Below are positions 25,500 to 33,325 of a DNA stretch of 54,282 nt, one piece after another (position 1 is the stretch's first letter; every line of letters starts with the position of its first letter). This DNA comes from Bacteroidota bacterium (lineage in GTDB: Bacteria > Bacteroidota > Bacteroidia > Flavobacteriales_F > PHOS-HE28), in contig JAFDZY010000267.1 of assembly GCA_018266685.1 (NCBI GenBank), forward strand, positions 1-54,282, given 5' to 3'. The translations under genes and the position numbers were made by a program. The notes beneath the pieces were generated by a model. That model searched no databases, was not told the DNA's origin, and was given only the letters and a program-made list of their open reading frames with translations.

Positions 25500-28301
25500 A
25501 TGATCAAACAATTCCTCTTTGCAATACCGGCCCTCCTGGGGGCCGCTGTTGTTTCTGCGCAACCCGCCTTCACGGACGGCACGCTAACGCTGGGGCACGT
25601 GGCCCACAGCGGCGGTTGCATGGCCGTTACCGACATGGACGGTGACGGCTTGGACGATGTGATCCAGCTGGATAACGGCGAGCATGTGTATGTGCTGTAC
25701 CAGGAGGCGGACGGCAGCTTCACCACGTATGACTACGGGACGGTGGACAACAGCTCCCAGTGGGGCTGGGCCATTGGCGACCTGTACAACGACGGCTTCA
25801 AGGACATCTGCAGCGGGGCCACGGGCCAGCAGAATTTCCTGAGCATCACCGCGCGGGGCGTCTCCACGCTTTCCACGTTGGACGGCCCTTCCATCTTCAC
25901 CCAGTGCATGAGCATGGCCGACATTGACAACAACGGCCAAGTAGACATCTTCTCCTGCCATGACAACGGACCGCCCAACCTCTGGTTCACTCCTGCCAGT
26001 GGACTGCCCGCCTATAATGGAACGTACATCGACTGGGCCACCACACCCGCCAGCGACATGAGCGGGAACTACGGCAGTTCCTTCATTGACTTTGACAATG
26101 ATGGCGACCTGGACCTTTACATCTCGCACTGCCGCCAAGGGGTGAACAACCCGGATGATCCCCGGCGCTGGAACCGGCTCTTCGTGAACGACGGCACCAA
26201 CCACTACACGGACCAAGCCGTGGAATACGGTGTGCAGGACCACGAACAAACGTGGACCACGGACTTTGGCGACTACGACAATGACGGCGACCTGGACATG
26301 TTCAGCAATGAACACAGCACCGGCACCCAGCTGTTTGAAAACGATGGCACGGGGCACTATACCAACGTAACGGCCGGCAGCGGCCTGGGCGTGGCGGATT
26401 TCCCCTTGCAGGGCATGTTCCGCGACATGGACAACGACGGCTTCCTGGACATCATGATCGCGGGGGGCAGCGAATTCTACTACAAGGGCAACGGCGATGG
26501 CACGTTCACGCAGGTGCAGGGCCTCTTCCCCAGCAGCAAGGCCATGCACAGCTTTGCCTTCGGCGACTTGAACCGCGACGGTTTTGAGGACGTGTACGCC
26601 AACTACGGCAGCGGCTACGTGGACGGGAGCAGCGGCAACCCGGACCGGTTGTGGCTGAACACGCCCAACGGCAACCACTTCTTCCGCGTGCGCCTGCAAG
26701 GCACCACCAGCAACCGCGATGCAATCGGGGCGCGCGTCACCATCACCGGGCCTTGGGGCACGCAGATCCGCGAAGTGCGCTCCGGTGAAAGCTACGGCCT
26801 GGTGAATTCCTTCATCCTTCCTTTTGGCCTGGGAGCAAACACCATGGTGCCCACCATGACCGTGCGCTGGCCCAGTGGGCTGGTGGAAACCTTCAATGAC
26901 CTGCATGCCGATCAGACCATCACCGTGGTGGAGGGCACCTGCATTTCGCCCAACGTGGCCATTGCCGCTTCACCTGCGGGAGTGCTCTGCCCCGGCAGCG
27001 GCCCCATCACCCTCACGGCTTCGCCGGGAACCAACTTTACTTGGAACACGGGAGCAACAGGAGCTGTGATCAGCATAACCGATCCCGGTGCATACTGGAC
27101 CATGACCGGATCAGGGACATGCACCACGCAGGCCAATGCCAACATCCTGCTCAGCCCGGATGAAACGCCTTCCGTAACCGTGGCGGGCCCCACCACCATT
27201 TGCCCGCTGGACCAAGTGATGCTTACCTCCAGCCCGGCATCCAGCTACGCTTGGAGCAACGGCAGCGACCAGCAGAGCATCACCGTGAACACTGCGGGCT
27301 CATATTCGGTCACCATACAAGGCGCGTGCAGCCAATTTACTTCCGCCGCGGTAGACGTTGTTGTGCTGCCTGCGCCGGATGCGCCGGTGGCCAATGATGT
27401 CTCCATTCCGGTGCCGGGCACGGCGCAGCTTACCGCCACCGGCGACAGCGTGGTGTGGTACGATGCGGCCACGGGCGGCACGCCCATCGGCGCAGGAAGC
27501 CCCTGGACCACCCCGGTGGTGAACACCAATACCACCTTCTGGTGCGCGGGCCTGGGGCAGAACGGCGGGGTGAGCGAATACGGGGGCAAAACGGACAACT
27601 CAACGTCCGGGGGCTACCAGGGCAACAACACCTATTACCTCTACTTCAGCACCACGGAGGATATGGTGATCAAGAGCGTGAAGGTGTATGCCAACGGGGC
27701 CGGCTACCGCACCATCGCTTTGGTGGATCAGGACGGCGGTGCCGTGATCACCTCCGGCGTGTACAACATCCCCGACGGTGAAAGCCGCGTGCAACTGGAT
27801 TGGGATGTGGCCGCCGACGGCGATTACGGGCTGCGTGTCCTTTCGGGAACCAACCAGTTGTGGCGTGATGCCGTGGGCAGCAACCCCGCGTTCCCCTACG
27901 ACTTGGGCGGCATGGGGTCCATCACCGGCAGCAATGCGGGCTCATCGGCCTACTACTACTACTTCTATGATTGGGAAGTGGCTTCGCCGATCACCTGGTG
28001 CGAAGGACCGCGCACCGCCGTGCAAGTGCTGGTGGGGCCAAGCGGTATTGCGGACCAAGCGGCGGCCAATGCCTTCACCGCGGTGCCAAACCCGGCTTCC
28101 GACCTGATCACCCTGGCCGGTGAGCTGCCTGCCGGCGCATCCGCCGTGGAGGTAATGGATGTATCGGGCCGTGTTTGCCTCACTGCGGACATCAGTGCCG
28201 GCCACCGTATGGTGCAAGTGGTGCAATTGGCACCGGGCGCCTACACGCTCCGCATCAGGGGAGCGCATGAAATTCGCACCGCTTCCTTCGTGAAGCAGTG
28301 A
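25500..28301 (+). CDS. T9SS-secreted FG-GAP/VCBS repeat protein with ASPIC/UnbV domain
   Basis: The 933-residue secreted protein has a signal peptide (FLFAIPALLGAAVVSAQ). About seven FG-GAP/VCBS blades follow with calcium-type loops (DMDGDGLDD, DIDNNGQVD, DFDNDGDLD, DYDNDGDLD, DMDNDGFLD, DLNRDGFED), forming a beta-propeller to about residue 410. An ASPIC/UnbV module comes next (RDAIGARVTITGPWG, VRWPSGLVETF). Then come Ig-like repeats and a type A T9SS sorting domain (VPNPASDLITLAGEL). It is probably a surface adhesin. I use ATG 25500 rather than an in-frame codon at 25437. TACCTTGC about 30 nt upstream of the ATG is a plausible -7 element. Confidence 0.9.
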   Translation: MIKQFLFAIPALLGAAVVSAQPAFTDGTLTLGHVAHSGGCMAVTDMDGDGLDDVIQLDNGEHVYVLYQEADGSFTTYDYGTVDNSSQWGWAIGDLYNDGFKDICSGATGQQNFLSITARGVSTLSTLDGPSIFTQCMSMADIDNNGQVDIFSCHDNGPPNLWFTPASGLPAYNGTYIDWATTPASDMSGNYGSSFIDFDNDGDLDLYISHCRQGVNNPDDPRRWNRLFVNDGTNHYTDQAVEYGVQDHEQTWTTDFGDYDNDGDLDMFSNEHSTGTQLFENDGTGHYTNVTAGSGLGVADFPLQGMFRDMDNDGFLDIMIAGGSEFYYKGNGDGTFTQVQGLFPSSKAMHSFAFGDLNRDGFEDVYANYGSGYVDGSSGNPDRLWLNTPNGNHFFRVRLQGTTSNRDAIGARVTITGPWGTQIREVRSGESYGLVNSFILPFGLGANTMVPTMTVRWPSGLVETFNDLHADQTITVVEGTCISPNVAIAASPAGVLCPGSGPITLTASPGTNFTWNTGATGAVISITDPGAYWTMTGSGTCTTQANANILLSPDETPSVTVAGPTTICPLDQVMLTSSPASSYAWSNGSDQQSITVNTAGSYSVTIQGACSQFTSAAVDVVVLPAPDAPVANDVSIPVPGTAQLTATGDSVVWYDAATGGTPIGAGSPWTTPVVNTNTTFWCAGLGQNGGVSEYGGKTDNSTSGGYQGNNTYYLYFSTTEDMVIKSVKVYANGAGYRTIALVDQDGGAVITSGVYNIPDGESRVQLDWDVAADGDYGLRVLSGTNQLWRDAVGSNPAFPYDLGGMGSITGSNAGSSAYYYYFYDWEVASPITWCEGPRTAVQVLVGPSGIADQAAANAFTAVPNPASDLITLAGELPAGASAVEVMDVSGRVCLTADISAGHRMVQVVQLAPGAYTLRIRGAHEIRTASFVKQ

Positions 28302-28319
28302 CGGACAACAGCGTTCAGC

Positions 28320-28350
28320 ACAAAAGCCCCGGCAAAAGCGGGGCTTTTGT
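28320..28350 (+). terminator. Rho-independent terminator after FG-GAP gene
   Basis: The 12-bp perfect stem (ACAAAAGCCCCG with CGGGGCTTTTGT) has a 7-nt loop. A-rich and T-rich arms give a good bidirectional terminator 18 nt past the stop at 28301. It separates the secreted protein from the Moco operon. Confidence 0.9.
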
Positions 28351-28375
28351 CATAAATTGATCGGATCAGGTTTAC

Positions 28376-28383
28376 TTCCTTTG
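28376..28383 (+). promoter_or_regulatory. -7-like box TTCCTTTG before the Moco operon
   Basis: TTCCTTTG ends four bases before ATG 28388. It resembles the TAnnTTTG box with a T for A substitution. It is the most likely promoter of the Moco operon. Confidence 0.45.
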
Positions 28384-28387
28384 GGCC

Positions 28388-29050
28388 ATGGCCACCCCAG
28401 GGAATGAACCTGCGCTCCTGCGCCTGCTCATGGTAGGCACAGGCGCCATCGGCAATGCGCTGCTGCCGCGCATTGTGCGCTGGAACTGGGACGGCATCAC
28501 CCTGATGGACGGCGACCGCGTGGAGGAAAGGAACCTCGAACGGCAGGAACTCTTCGCACCGGTGGACATCGGAAAACCGAAAGTGGAAGTGGCTGCGGCA
28601 TGGCTGCGCAACGCGCCCATTGCCGTAAGCGTGGCCACCCGCTTTGAATTCCTCGACGCAGCCAATGCGGAGGGCATCATCGCCCTGCACGACGTGGTGG
28701 CTGACTGCACCGATGATGCCCACGTGAAACTGCTGCTGGACCGCACCTGCGCCGCCTACGGCGTGGCGCTGGTGAGCGGGTCGGTACACGGCGCACAGGC
28801 ACAGGTGATGGTGCTGCATGCGGCCGGCCAAGGGGAAGCGATCGGCCGCAAGGACCTCTTCCGAGGCAGGCTGGGCATGGAGCAGGACGGTTGCGACATG
28901 CGCAATGTGCCCCTGACCACCCTTGAAGAAACGGGCCGCCGCATGGCACAACTGCTGCGAGCGCTGGTGCATGACGAGCCTGTCCGCAACGGCTGCATCG
29001 ACCTCTTTGATGGAAAACATTGGACCGCCATTGATCCACCAACACATTGA
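28388..29050 (+). CDS. ThiF/MoeB-family adenylyltransferase, short form
   Basis: The 220-residue E1-like enzyme has the nucleotide loop MVGTGAIGNALLPRIV, the ATP/acyl-adenylate motif DGDRVEERNLERQELF and the DCTDDAHVK motif of MoeB. In a Moco operon it most likely adenylates the MoaD C-terminus so that molybdopterin synthase can be sulfurated. It is shorter than typical MoeB. It shows no pair of CxxC motifs for the structural zinc and has no rhodanese domain; only four scattered Cys are present. It may therefore be a divergent or reduced variant. It is the first gene of the operon and is followed 5 nt later by the TSUP transporter. Confidence 0.82.
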   Translation: MATPGNEPALLRLLMVGTGAIGNALLPRIVRWNWDGITLMDGDRVEERNLERQELFAPVDIGKPKVEVAAAWLRNAPIAVSVATRFEFLDAANAEGIIALHDVVADCTDDAHVKLLLDRTCAAYGVALVSGSVHGAQAQVMVLHAAGQGEAIGRKDLFRGRLGMEQDGCDMRNVPLTTLEETGRRMAQLLRALVHDEPVRNGCIDLFDGKHWTAIDPPTH

Positions 29051-29054
29051 TCCC

Positions 29055-29783
29055 ATGGACCCGCTGCTGCTCATCCTCCTCATCGCCTGCGTGGCCTTTG
29101 CCTACGCCATGGTGGGCCACGGTGGCGCCAGCGGCTACCTCGCCCTGATGGCCCTGGCCGGCATGAGCGTGGTGGTGATGCGCCCCTCAGCGCTGGTGCT
29201 CAATCTTTTCGTCAGCGCCATTTCCTTCACGCAATACGCGCGCACCGGGCATTTCAAATGGCGTGTCTTCCTGCCTTTCGCGGTGCTGTCCGTTCCCGCA
29301 GCGTGGCTGGGTGCGCAAGTGCAGCTGGACCCCGTGATCTACAAGCGCATCCTGGCTGTTTGCCTGCTCTTTGCCGTGGCCCGCATGTTCGGTTTGCTGG
29401 GCAAGGGAAGCAGTGGGTTGAAGCCGGTACCACTGCTGCTGGCGGCAGTGATCGGTGCCGTGCTCGGCTTCGTATCCGGCATGATCGGTATCGGTGGCGG
29501 CGTGCTGCTCAGCCCTGTGCTCCTGCTATTCAACTGGGCCGACATGAAAACCACCGCCGCCACCTCGGCGCTCTTCATCTTTGTCAACAGCGCTTCCGGC
29601 CTGGCCGGTGTCCTGGGCCAGGGGGAAATGCTCAGCCCCCACATGTTCGCCTGGATCGCCGCGGCCGTGGGCGGTGGCTTGCTGGGCGGCTGGATCGGTG
29701 CGGTGAAAATGAACAACCTGCGCGTGAAGCAGGCGTTGGGCATCGTGTTGCTGATGGCCAGCGTGAAATTGATGATGGCATGA
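29055..29783 (+). CDS. TSUP (TauE/SafE) family membrane transporter
   Basis: The 242-residue protein has about eight hydrophobic helices in two inverted halves. The half-signatures are AYAMVGHGGASGYLALMALAG and LGFVSGMIGIGGGVLLSPVLLL, the TauE/SafE Gly-rich repeats. Family members move sulfite, sulfoacetate, sulfide or related anions. It lies between the MoeB-like gene and moeA, and its stop overlaps the moeA start as ATGA. A role in sulfur-anion or oxyanion flux linked to Moco is inferred, not shown. ATG 29055 lies 5 nt after the previous stop. Confidence 0.88.
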   Translation: MDPLLLILLIACVAFAYAMVGHGGASGYLALMALAGMSVVVMRPSALVLNLFVSAISFTQYARTGHFKWRVFLPFAVLSVPAAWLGAQVQLDPVIYKRILAVCLLFAVARMFGLLGKGSSGLKPVPLLLAAVIGAVLGFVSGMIGIGGGVLLSPVLLLFNWADMKTTAATSALFIFVNSASGLAGVLGQGEMLSPHMFAWIAAAVGGGLLGGWIGAVKMNNLRVKQALGIVLLMASVKLMMA

Positions 29784-30955
29784 TCGACGTGGAAGAGGCC
29801 AAGCAACGCATGATGGCGGCGGTGCGCGTACTGCCTGCGGAAACGGTGCCGTTGGCGCGGGCCGTGGGGCGCTTTGCCGCTGCGGACGTGCCTGCCCCTT
29901 ATGATCATCCGCTGTTCGACGTGAGCGCCATGGACGGCTACGCCTTTGCGTTTTCCGAGACGGCGAAGCAGTACACGGTGGTGGGCGAAGTGCCCGCCGG
30001 GAGCATCTTTCCCCAGGTGCTGGCCCAGGGCGAGTGCGTGCGCATCTTCACCGGTGGCATGCTGCCGCCAAGCGCGGACACCGTGGTGATGCAGGAACTG
30101 GTTCAGCGCACCGGTGACCGGATCGCCTACGCCGACGCCAAGCTGAAGCGTGGCGGTAACGTGCGGCACACGGGCGAACAGGTCCGCGCAGGTGATGTGG
30201 CGCTTCCGCAGGGCACCTTGATCGATGCAGCTGCCATCGGGCTGCTGGCCGCCGTTGGCGCACGCGAAGTGGTGGTGGCCCGAAAGCCCCGCGTGGCCGT
30301 GCTGGTCAGCGGCGGCGAGTTCATCGAAGGTGGTGTTCCGCAACCAGGCAAGATCTTCGGCAGCAATGACGTGATGCTGGCCGCCGCATTGCACAGCACG
30401 GGGATCAGCACGGCCACCATGCACCACGTGGATGATGACCGCGACGCGCTCCGCGCGGCATGGGCCGAACTGGCCGCCACACACGACGTGGTGCTCTCCA
30501 CCGGCGGCGTTTCCGTGGGCGACTTCGATCTGATCCCCGCTGTGCTCCACGAGCTGGGCGCGGACATCCGCTTCCACGGCGTGCTGCAGAAACCGGGCAA
30601 GCCCCTGTTGTTCGGCCGGCTTGGCGATGCGGCACTGTTCGGCCTGCCAGGCAATCCACGCGCAGTGATGGTGCTCTTCCGCGAGTACGTGCTGCCGTAT
30701 CTGTTGGCCATGCAGGGTGCCGCCTCACCATGGATGCGCACGGCGATGCTGCCCGTTGCGCAGAATGTGTCCATCAAGGGCAACCGCGCCGAGTTCCGTG
30801 CGGCCCGCGTTACAAACGCACAGGTGGAACTCCTCGCCGACGAAGGATCTCACATGCTGCGCTCCTTGGCGGAAGCCGATGCCATCGCCTACATCCCGGC
30901 GGATGTACGCGAACTGAAGAAGGACCAACTGGTGGAAGTGCATTACCTGAAGTGA
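29780..30955 (+). CDS. moeA: Molybdopterin molybdenumtransferase MoeA
   Basis: The 391-residue protein inserts molybdate into adenylated molybdopterin. It contains DVSAMDGYAF, RIFTGGMLPPSADTVVMQE, the MPT-binding TGGVSVGDFDLIP (about residue 245) and FGLPGNPRAVMVLF, followed by the C-terminal domain IV. ATG 29780 overlaps the transporter stop (ATGA), so expression of the two is coupled. A long in-frame extension upstream lies inside the transporter gene and is rejected. A 171-nt spacer with REP-like palindromes separates it from mobA. Confidence 0.95.
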   Translation: MIDVEEAKQRMMAAVRVLPAETVPLARAVGRFAAADVPAPYDHPLFDVSAMDGYAFAFSETAKQYTVVGEVPAGSIFPQVLAQGECVRIFTGGMLPPSADTVVMQELVQRTGDRIAYADAKLKRGGNVRHTGEQVRAGDVALPQGTLIDAAAIGLLAAVGAREVVVARKPRVAVLVSGGEFIEGGVPQPGKIFGSNDVMLAAALHSTGISTATMHHVDDDRDALRAAWAELAATHDVVLSTGGVSVGDFDLIPAVLHELGADIRFHGVLQKPGKPLLFGRLGDAALFGLPGNPRAVMVLFREYVLPYLLAMQGAASPWMRTAMLPVAQNVSIKGNRAEFRAARVTNAQVELLADEGSHMLRSLAEADAIAYIPADVRELKKDQLVEVHYLK

Positions 30956-30988
30956 TGGTAGTCGGACACGCATGGACGATCCAACCCG

Positions 30989-31054
30989 CACCGCTCCCGC
31001 AGCGGTCTCTTCCCCCCATGCTCCCGCAGTGGTCTCCCGAAGGGGACCCTGCAG
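30989..31054. repeat. REP-like intergenic palindrome, copy 1
   Basis: This part of the moeA-mobA spacer begins CACCGCTCCCGCAGCGGTC and ends GGGGACCCTGCAG. A stretch of 25 nt (31027-31051) is identical to 31754-31778 in the next spacer. The core folds as GCAG..GGTC with GACC..CTGC. A second small hairpin CCGCAGGCCTTGCGG lies at 31091-31105, just before mobA. Confidence 0.7.
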
Positions 31055-31126
31055 CTTCCATTCCCTTCACCAAACTCCGGCAGCTGTCTCCCGCAGGCCT
31101 TGCGGCAACCACACCATGAACAGATA

Positions 31127-31696
31127 ATGGGAAGCAAATACGCATGGACCGGCGTGGTGCTGGCCGGTGGCAAAAGCACCCGCATGGGGCAGGACAAGGC
31201 CCTGCTGGAGGTGGACGGCAAACCTTTGCTGCTCCATGCCATTGAGCGGTTGAAGCCCCACGTACGCGAACTGCTCGTAGTGGGCGATCCGCACAAGTAC
31301 GGTCGCCTCTGGCCCGAAGTGCTGCCGGACGAGATCCCCGGCATGGGCCCCTTGGGCGGCATCATCACCGCGATGGGTGTGGCCCGCTTCGACCGCCTGC
31401 TGGTGTTGGCCGTGGACGTGCCCGGCGTGAACGACCGCCTGCTGGAGCGCCTCACGCGCGAAATGCCCGAAGAGGCCGATGCGCTGGTGCCCCGCCACAA
31501 CGGCGACCTGGAGCCGCTGGTGGCCGCCTGGCACCGGCGCTGCCTGCCCGCCCTCATGGGCCGATTGATGAAAAGTCAGCTCGCCATGCACCGCGCCTTG
31601 GAAGATGTCCGCACCGCCTACTTAGACATCAACCCCGGCGAGGACGGCTGGCCGGAAGACCTCTTTCGCAATCTCAACAGCCCTGCCGACCTTTGA
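31127..31696 (+). CDS. mobA: Molybdenum cofactor guanylyltransferase
   Basis: The 189-residue enzyme transfers GMP from GTP to Mo-molybdopterin, giving the bis-MGD form used by formate dehydrogenase-type enzymes. It shows the N-terminal nucleotidyltransferase motif GVVLAGGKSTRMGQDKALL, DEIPGMGPLGGI, and VDVPGVN for metal/GTP binding. I chose ATG 31127, which gives family length; an upstream in-frame start at 31100 lies in the repeat spacer. Its presence fits with fdhD further downstream. Confidence 0.92.
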   Translation: MGSKYAWTGVVLAGGKSTRMGQDKALLEVDGKPLLLHAIERLKPHVRELLVVGDPHKYGRLWPEVLPDEIPGMGPLGGIITAMGVARFDRLLVLAVDVPGVNDRLLERLTREMPEEADALVPRHNGDLEPLVAAWHRRCLPALMGRLMKSQLAMHRALEDVRTAYLDINPGEDGWPEDLFRNLNSPADL

Positions 31697-31713
31697 GGGA
31701 TGGAAGTACACCA

Positions 31714-31781
31714 CACCTTGCTTCCGCAGCGGTCACCCGCTCACACGCTCCCTCAGTGGTCTCCCGAAGGGGACCCTGAGG
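31714..31781. repeat. REP-like intergenic palindrome, copy 2
   Basis: This region begins CACCTTGCTTCCGCAGCGGT and contains the same 25-nt core as copy 1 (31754-31778), with the end changed to CTGAGG so that it still pairs with CCTCAG. A further hairpin with a 9-bp stem (CCGCAGGGT with ACCCTGCGG) follows at 31835-31864, before moaD. Confidence 0.7.
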
Positions 31782-31801
31782 CAACCCAACACCGCATGGG
31801 C

Positions 31802-31827
31802 CCCATGGAAGTGAAGCTCTTCGGCAT
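31802..31827 (+). repeat. Duplicated, diverged start of moaD
   Basis: These 26 nt match 31885-31910 (the real moaD start) at 24 positions. Both encode M-E-V-K-L-F-G; the two mismatches are synonymous (GTG/GTA, AAG/AAA). The upstream copy reads on in frame through the intervening hairpin and stops at TAA 31895-31897, inside moaD. It is a truncated duplicate, possibly translated as a 30-residue leader. Confidence 0.75.
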
Positions 31828-31887
31828 CTCACTCCCGCAGGGTCTCCGCCTCGGAACCCTGCGGCACCCTCATCATGAACTGAACCC

Positions 31888-32112
31888 ATGGAAGTAAAAC
31901 TCTTCGGCATGATCGCGGAGAAGGCCGGCGCCGAAACCATCGCCGTGGCCGCCACCACCGTGCGCGAACTGCGCCTGGCCGCGGAAGCCCGCATCGACGG
32001 CCTCGCCGCCATGAGCTACGCCATCGCCGTGGACCGGCGCATCGCCGATGACGCATTGAAGTTGGACGGAAACGAAGAGGTGGCCTTGCTGCCGCCGTTT
32101 GCAGGAGGATGA
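31888..32112 (+). CDS. moaD: Molybdopterin synthase sulfur carrier subunit
   Basis: The 74-residue ubiquitin-like protein ends in the essential Gly-Gly (LLPPFAGG). This tail is activated by MoeB, thiocarboxylated, and inserted into MoaE to donate sulfur to precursor Z. The start MEVKLFGMIAEKAG is family-like. Its stop overlaps the moaE start as ATGA, matching their 1:1 complex. A diverged copy of its first 23 nt lies 83 bp upstream. Confidence 0.93.
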   Translation: MEVKLFGMIAEKAGAETIAVAATTVRELRLAAEARIDGLAAMSYAIAVDRRIADDALKLDGNEEVALLPPFAGG

Positions 32113-32576
32113 GCACCGACAAGCCACACAAAAAGCGGGACATCTTCATCGATGGCCCCATCGATCCCGCCTTCATCGCGGAGAGCATCGCCAAGCACGC
32201 CACGCGTACCGACATCGGCGGCCACGAGATCTTCCTCGGCCAAGTGCGCGCGGACACCGGTAGGGGCGATGGATCCATAGCCCTAGCGGTGGCAGCCATC
32301 GAATACACCGCCTACCGCGACATGGCCAACGAACAGATGACGCCTATCCGTGAGGAGGCCTTCGCGCGCTGGCCCATCACCTGCCTGCACGTGTACCACA
32401 GCCAGGGCATCATCAAGGCCGGGGAGCTGTGCTTCTTCGTCTTCGCCTCCGCCGCGCACCGTCGCGAGGCGCGCGAGGCGGTGGCCTACGTCACCGATGA
32501 AGTGAAAAAGCGCCTGCCCATCTTCGGCAAGGAGATCGTCGCAGATGGCGGCCACCGGTGGAAGAGTAATTCGTGA
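32109..32576 (+). CDS. moaE: Molybdopterin synthase catalytic subunit
   Basis: The 155-residue large subunit converts cyclic pyranopterin monophosphate to molybdopterin using MoaD-thiocarboxylate. Motifs include GGHEIFLGQVRADTGRG, AIEYTAYRDMANEQM, VYHSQGIIKAGELC and the C-terminal VKKRLPIFGKEIVADGGHRW with the substrate-binding Lys residues. The last 73 nt of the gene are repeated (86% identity) at 33326-33398, beyond a toxin-antitoxin pair. It overlaps moaD by 4 nt. Confidence 0.95.
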   Translation: MSTDKPHKKRDIFIDGPIDPAFIAESIAKHATRTDIGGHEIFLGQVRADTGRGDGSIALAVAAIEYTAYRDMANEQMTPIREEAFARWPITCLHVYHSQGIIKAGELCFFVFASAAHRREAREAVAYVTDEVKKRLPIFGKEIVADGGHRWKSNS

Positions 32577-32652
32577 GCATCCAGCTTGCCCCTCCCTTCC
32601 GGATCTGATTGCGTTCATGCCATCTGGCAAGGAACCCGTGCCTACGGAGTGC

Positions 32653-32660
32653 TACATTTA
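32653..32660 (+). promoter_or_regulatory. -7-like box TACATTTA of the toxin-antitoxin pair
   Basis: TACATTTA ends four bases before ATG 32665 of the putative antitoxin. The pair thus appears to bring its own promoter although it lies within the Moco operon. Confidence 0.5.
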
Positions 32661-32664
32661 CACC

Positions 32665-32904
32665 ATGGAAGTCAAACTCGACATTCCTTTCGAGCAATTG
32701 CTGCGGATGTTGCGCCAATTGACGCCTGCCCAACGGGAGAAGGCACGGTCCGTGTTGAAGCCTGTCAAGGAAAGCAAGGGCGCGCACATCATGGACTTTG
32801 CCGGTGCATTCGCCGACATGGATGAAGATACTTATACCGACTTGGCCCAAAACCTGAAGGACACCCGCACCGGGCTGTTCATGCGCCCAACGGCAGGCCG
32901 ATGA
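32665..32904 (+). CDS. Putative antitoxin partner of PIN-domain toxin
   Basis: This 79-residue charged protein starts MEVKLDIPFEQLLRMLRQL and continues with a helical segment (PAQREKARSVLKPV). This resembles short Bacteroidota antitoxin-like proteins that precede PIN toxins. Its C-terminal half (AHIMDFAGAFADMDEDTYTDL) could wrap the toxin. Its stop overlaps the toxin ATG by 4 nt, the usual type II toxin-antitoxin layout. It carries no obvious AbrB or MetJ signature that I can see, so the class is uncertain. Confidence 0.72.
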   Translation: MEVKLDIPFEQLLRMLRQLTPAQREKARSVLKPVKESKGAHIMDFAGAFADMDEDTYTDLAQNLKDTRTGLFMRPTAGR

Positions 32905-33308
32905 AGCCCGTGCTGTTGGACACCGATATCCTTTCAGCGTTCTTGCGCGGTGACGCCAAGGTTGTTGCGAAAGCCAAAGCCTATGTGGAGGAACATGGTG
33001 CGCTTAACTTGAGTGTGATCACGTATTACGAAATGCGCAATGGCCTGTTATACAAGGATGCGCGGAAGCAGATGGAGCGATTTGAGGCATTTATCAGCCT
33101 CAACCAAGTGTTGCCGTTGACCTTGGAGGCCGCGAAGCGTGCTGCCAGTATTCAAGCCGATCTGCGGAAGAAGGGCGCCGTTATCGGACACACGGACACG
33201 TTGATCGCCGGTGTCGCCTTGACCAACGGATTGCATCTCGCCACCAACAACACGGACCATTTCAAGCGGATCAAGGGTTTGGAGCTGGACAACTGGCTGA
33301 AGCAGTGA
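32901..33308 (+). CDS. vapC: PIN-domain ribonuclease toxin, VapC-like
   Basis: The 135-residue PIN-domain protein has its acidic metal-binding residues in the expected order: Asp in LLDTDILSAF (residue 7), Glu in ITYYEMRNG (about 44), Asp in IGHTDTLIAG (about 98) and Asp in ATNNTDHFKRI (about 117). VapC toxins are Mg-dependent RNases that cleave tRNA or rRNA. It overlaps the antitoxin by 4 nt. The pair interrupts the order moaD-moaE-moaC, and a truncated moaE end follows 17 nt after its stop, implying acquisition by insertion. Confidence 0.87.
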   Translation: MKPVLLDTDILSAFLRGDAKVVAKAKAYVEEHGALNLSVITYYEMRNGLLYKDARKQMERFEAFISLNQVLPLTLEAAKRAASIQADLRKKGAVIGHTDTLIAGVALTNGLHLATNNTDHFKRIKGLELDNWLKQ

Positions 33309-33325
33309 TTCGACCTTGACGCGGG

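Noticed and set aside
31700..31897. 65-codon plus-strand frame between mobA and moaD as a separate gene
   Set aside because: It consists of the REP-like repeats and the duplicated moaD start. Only the last 30 codons might be translated as a leader.
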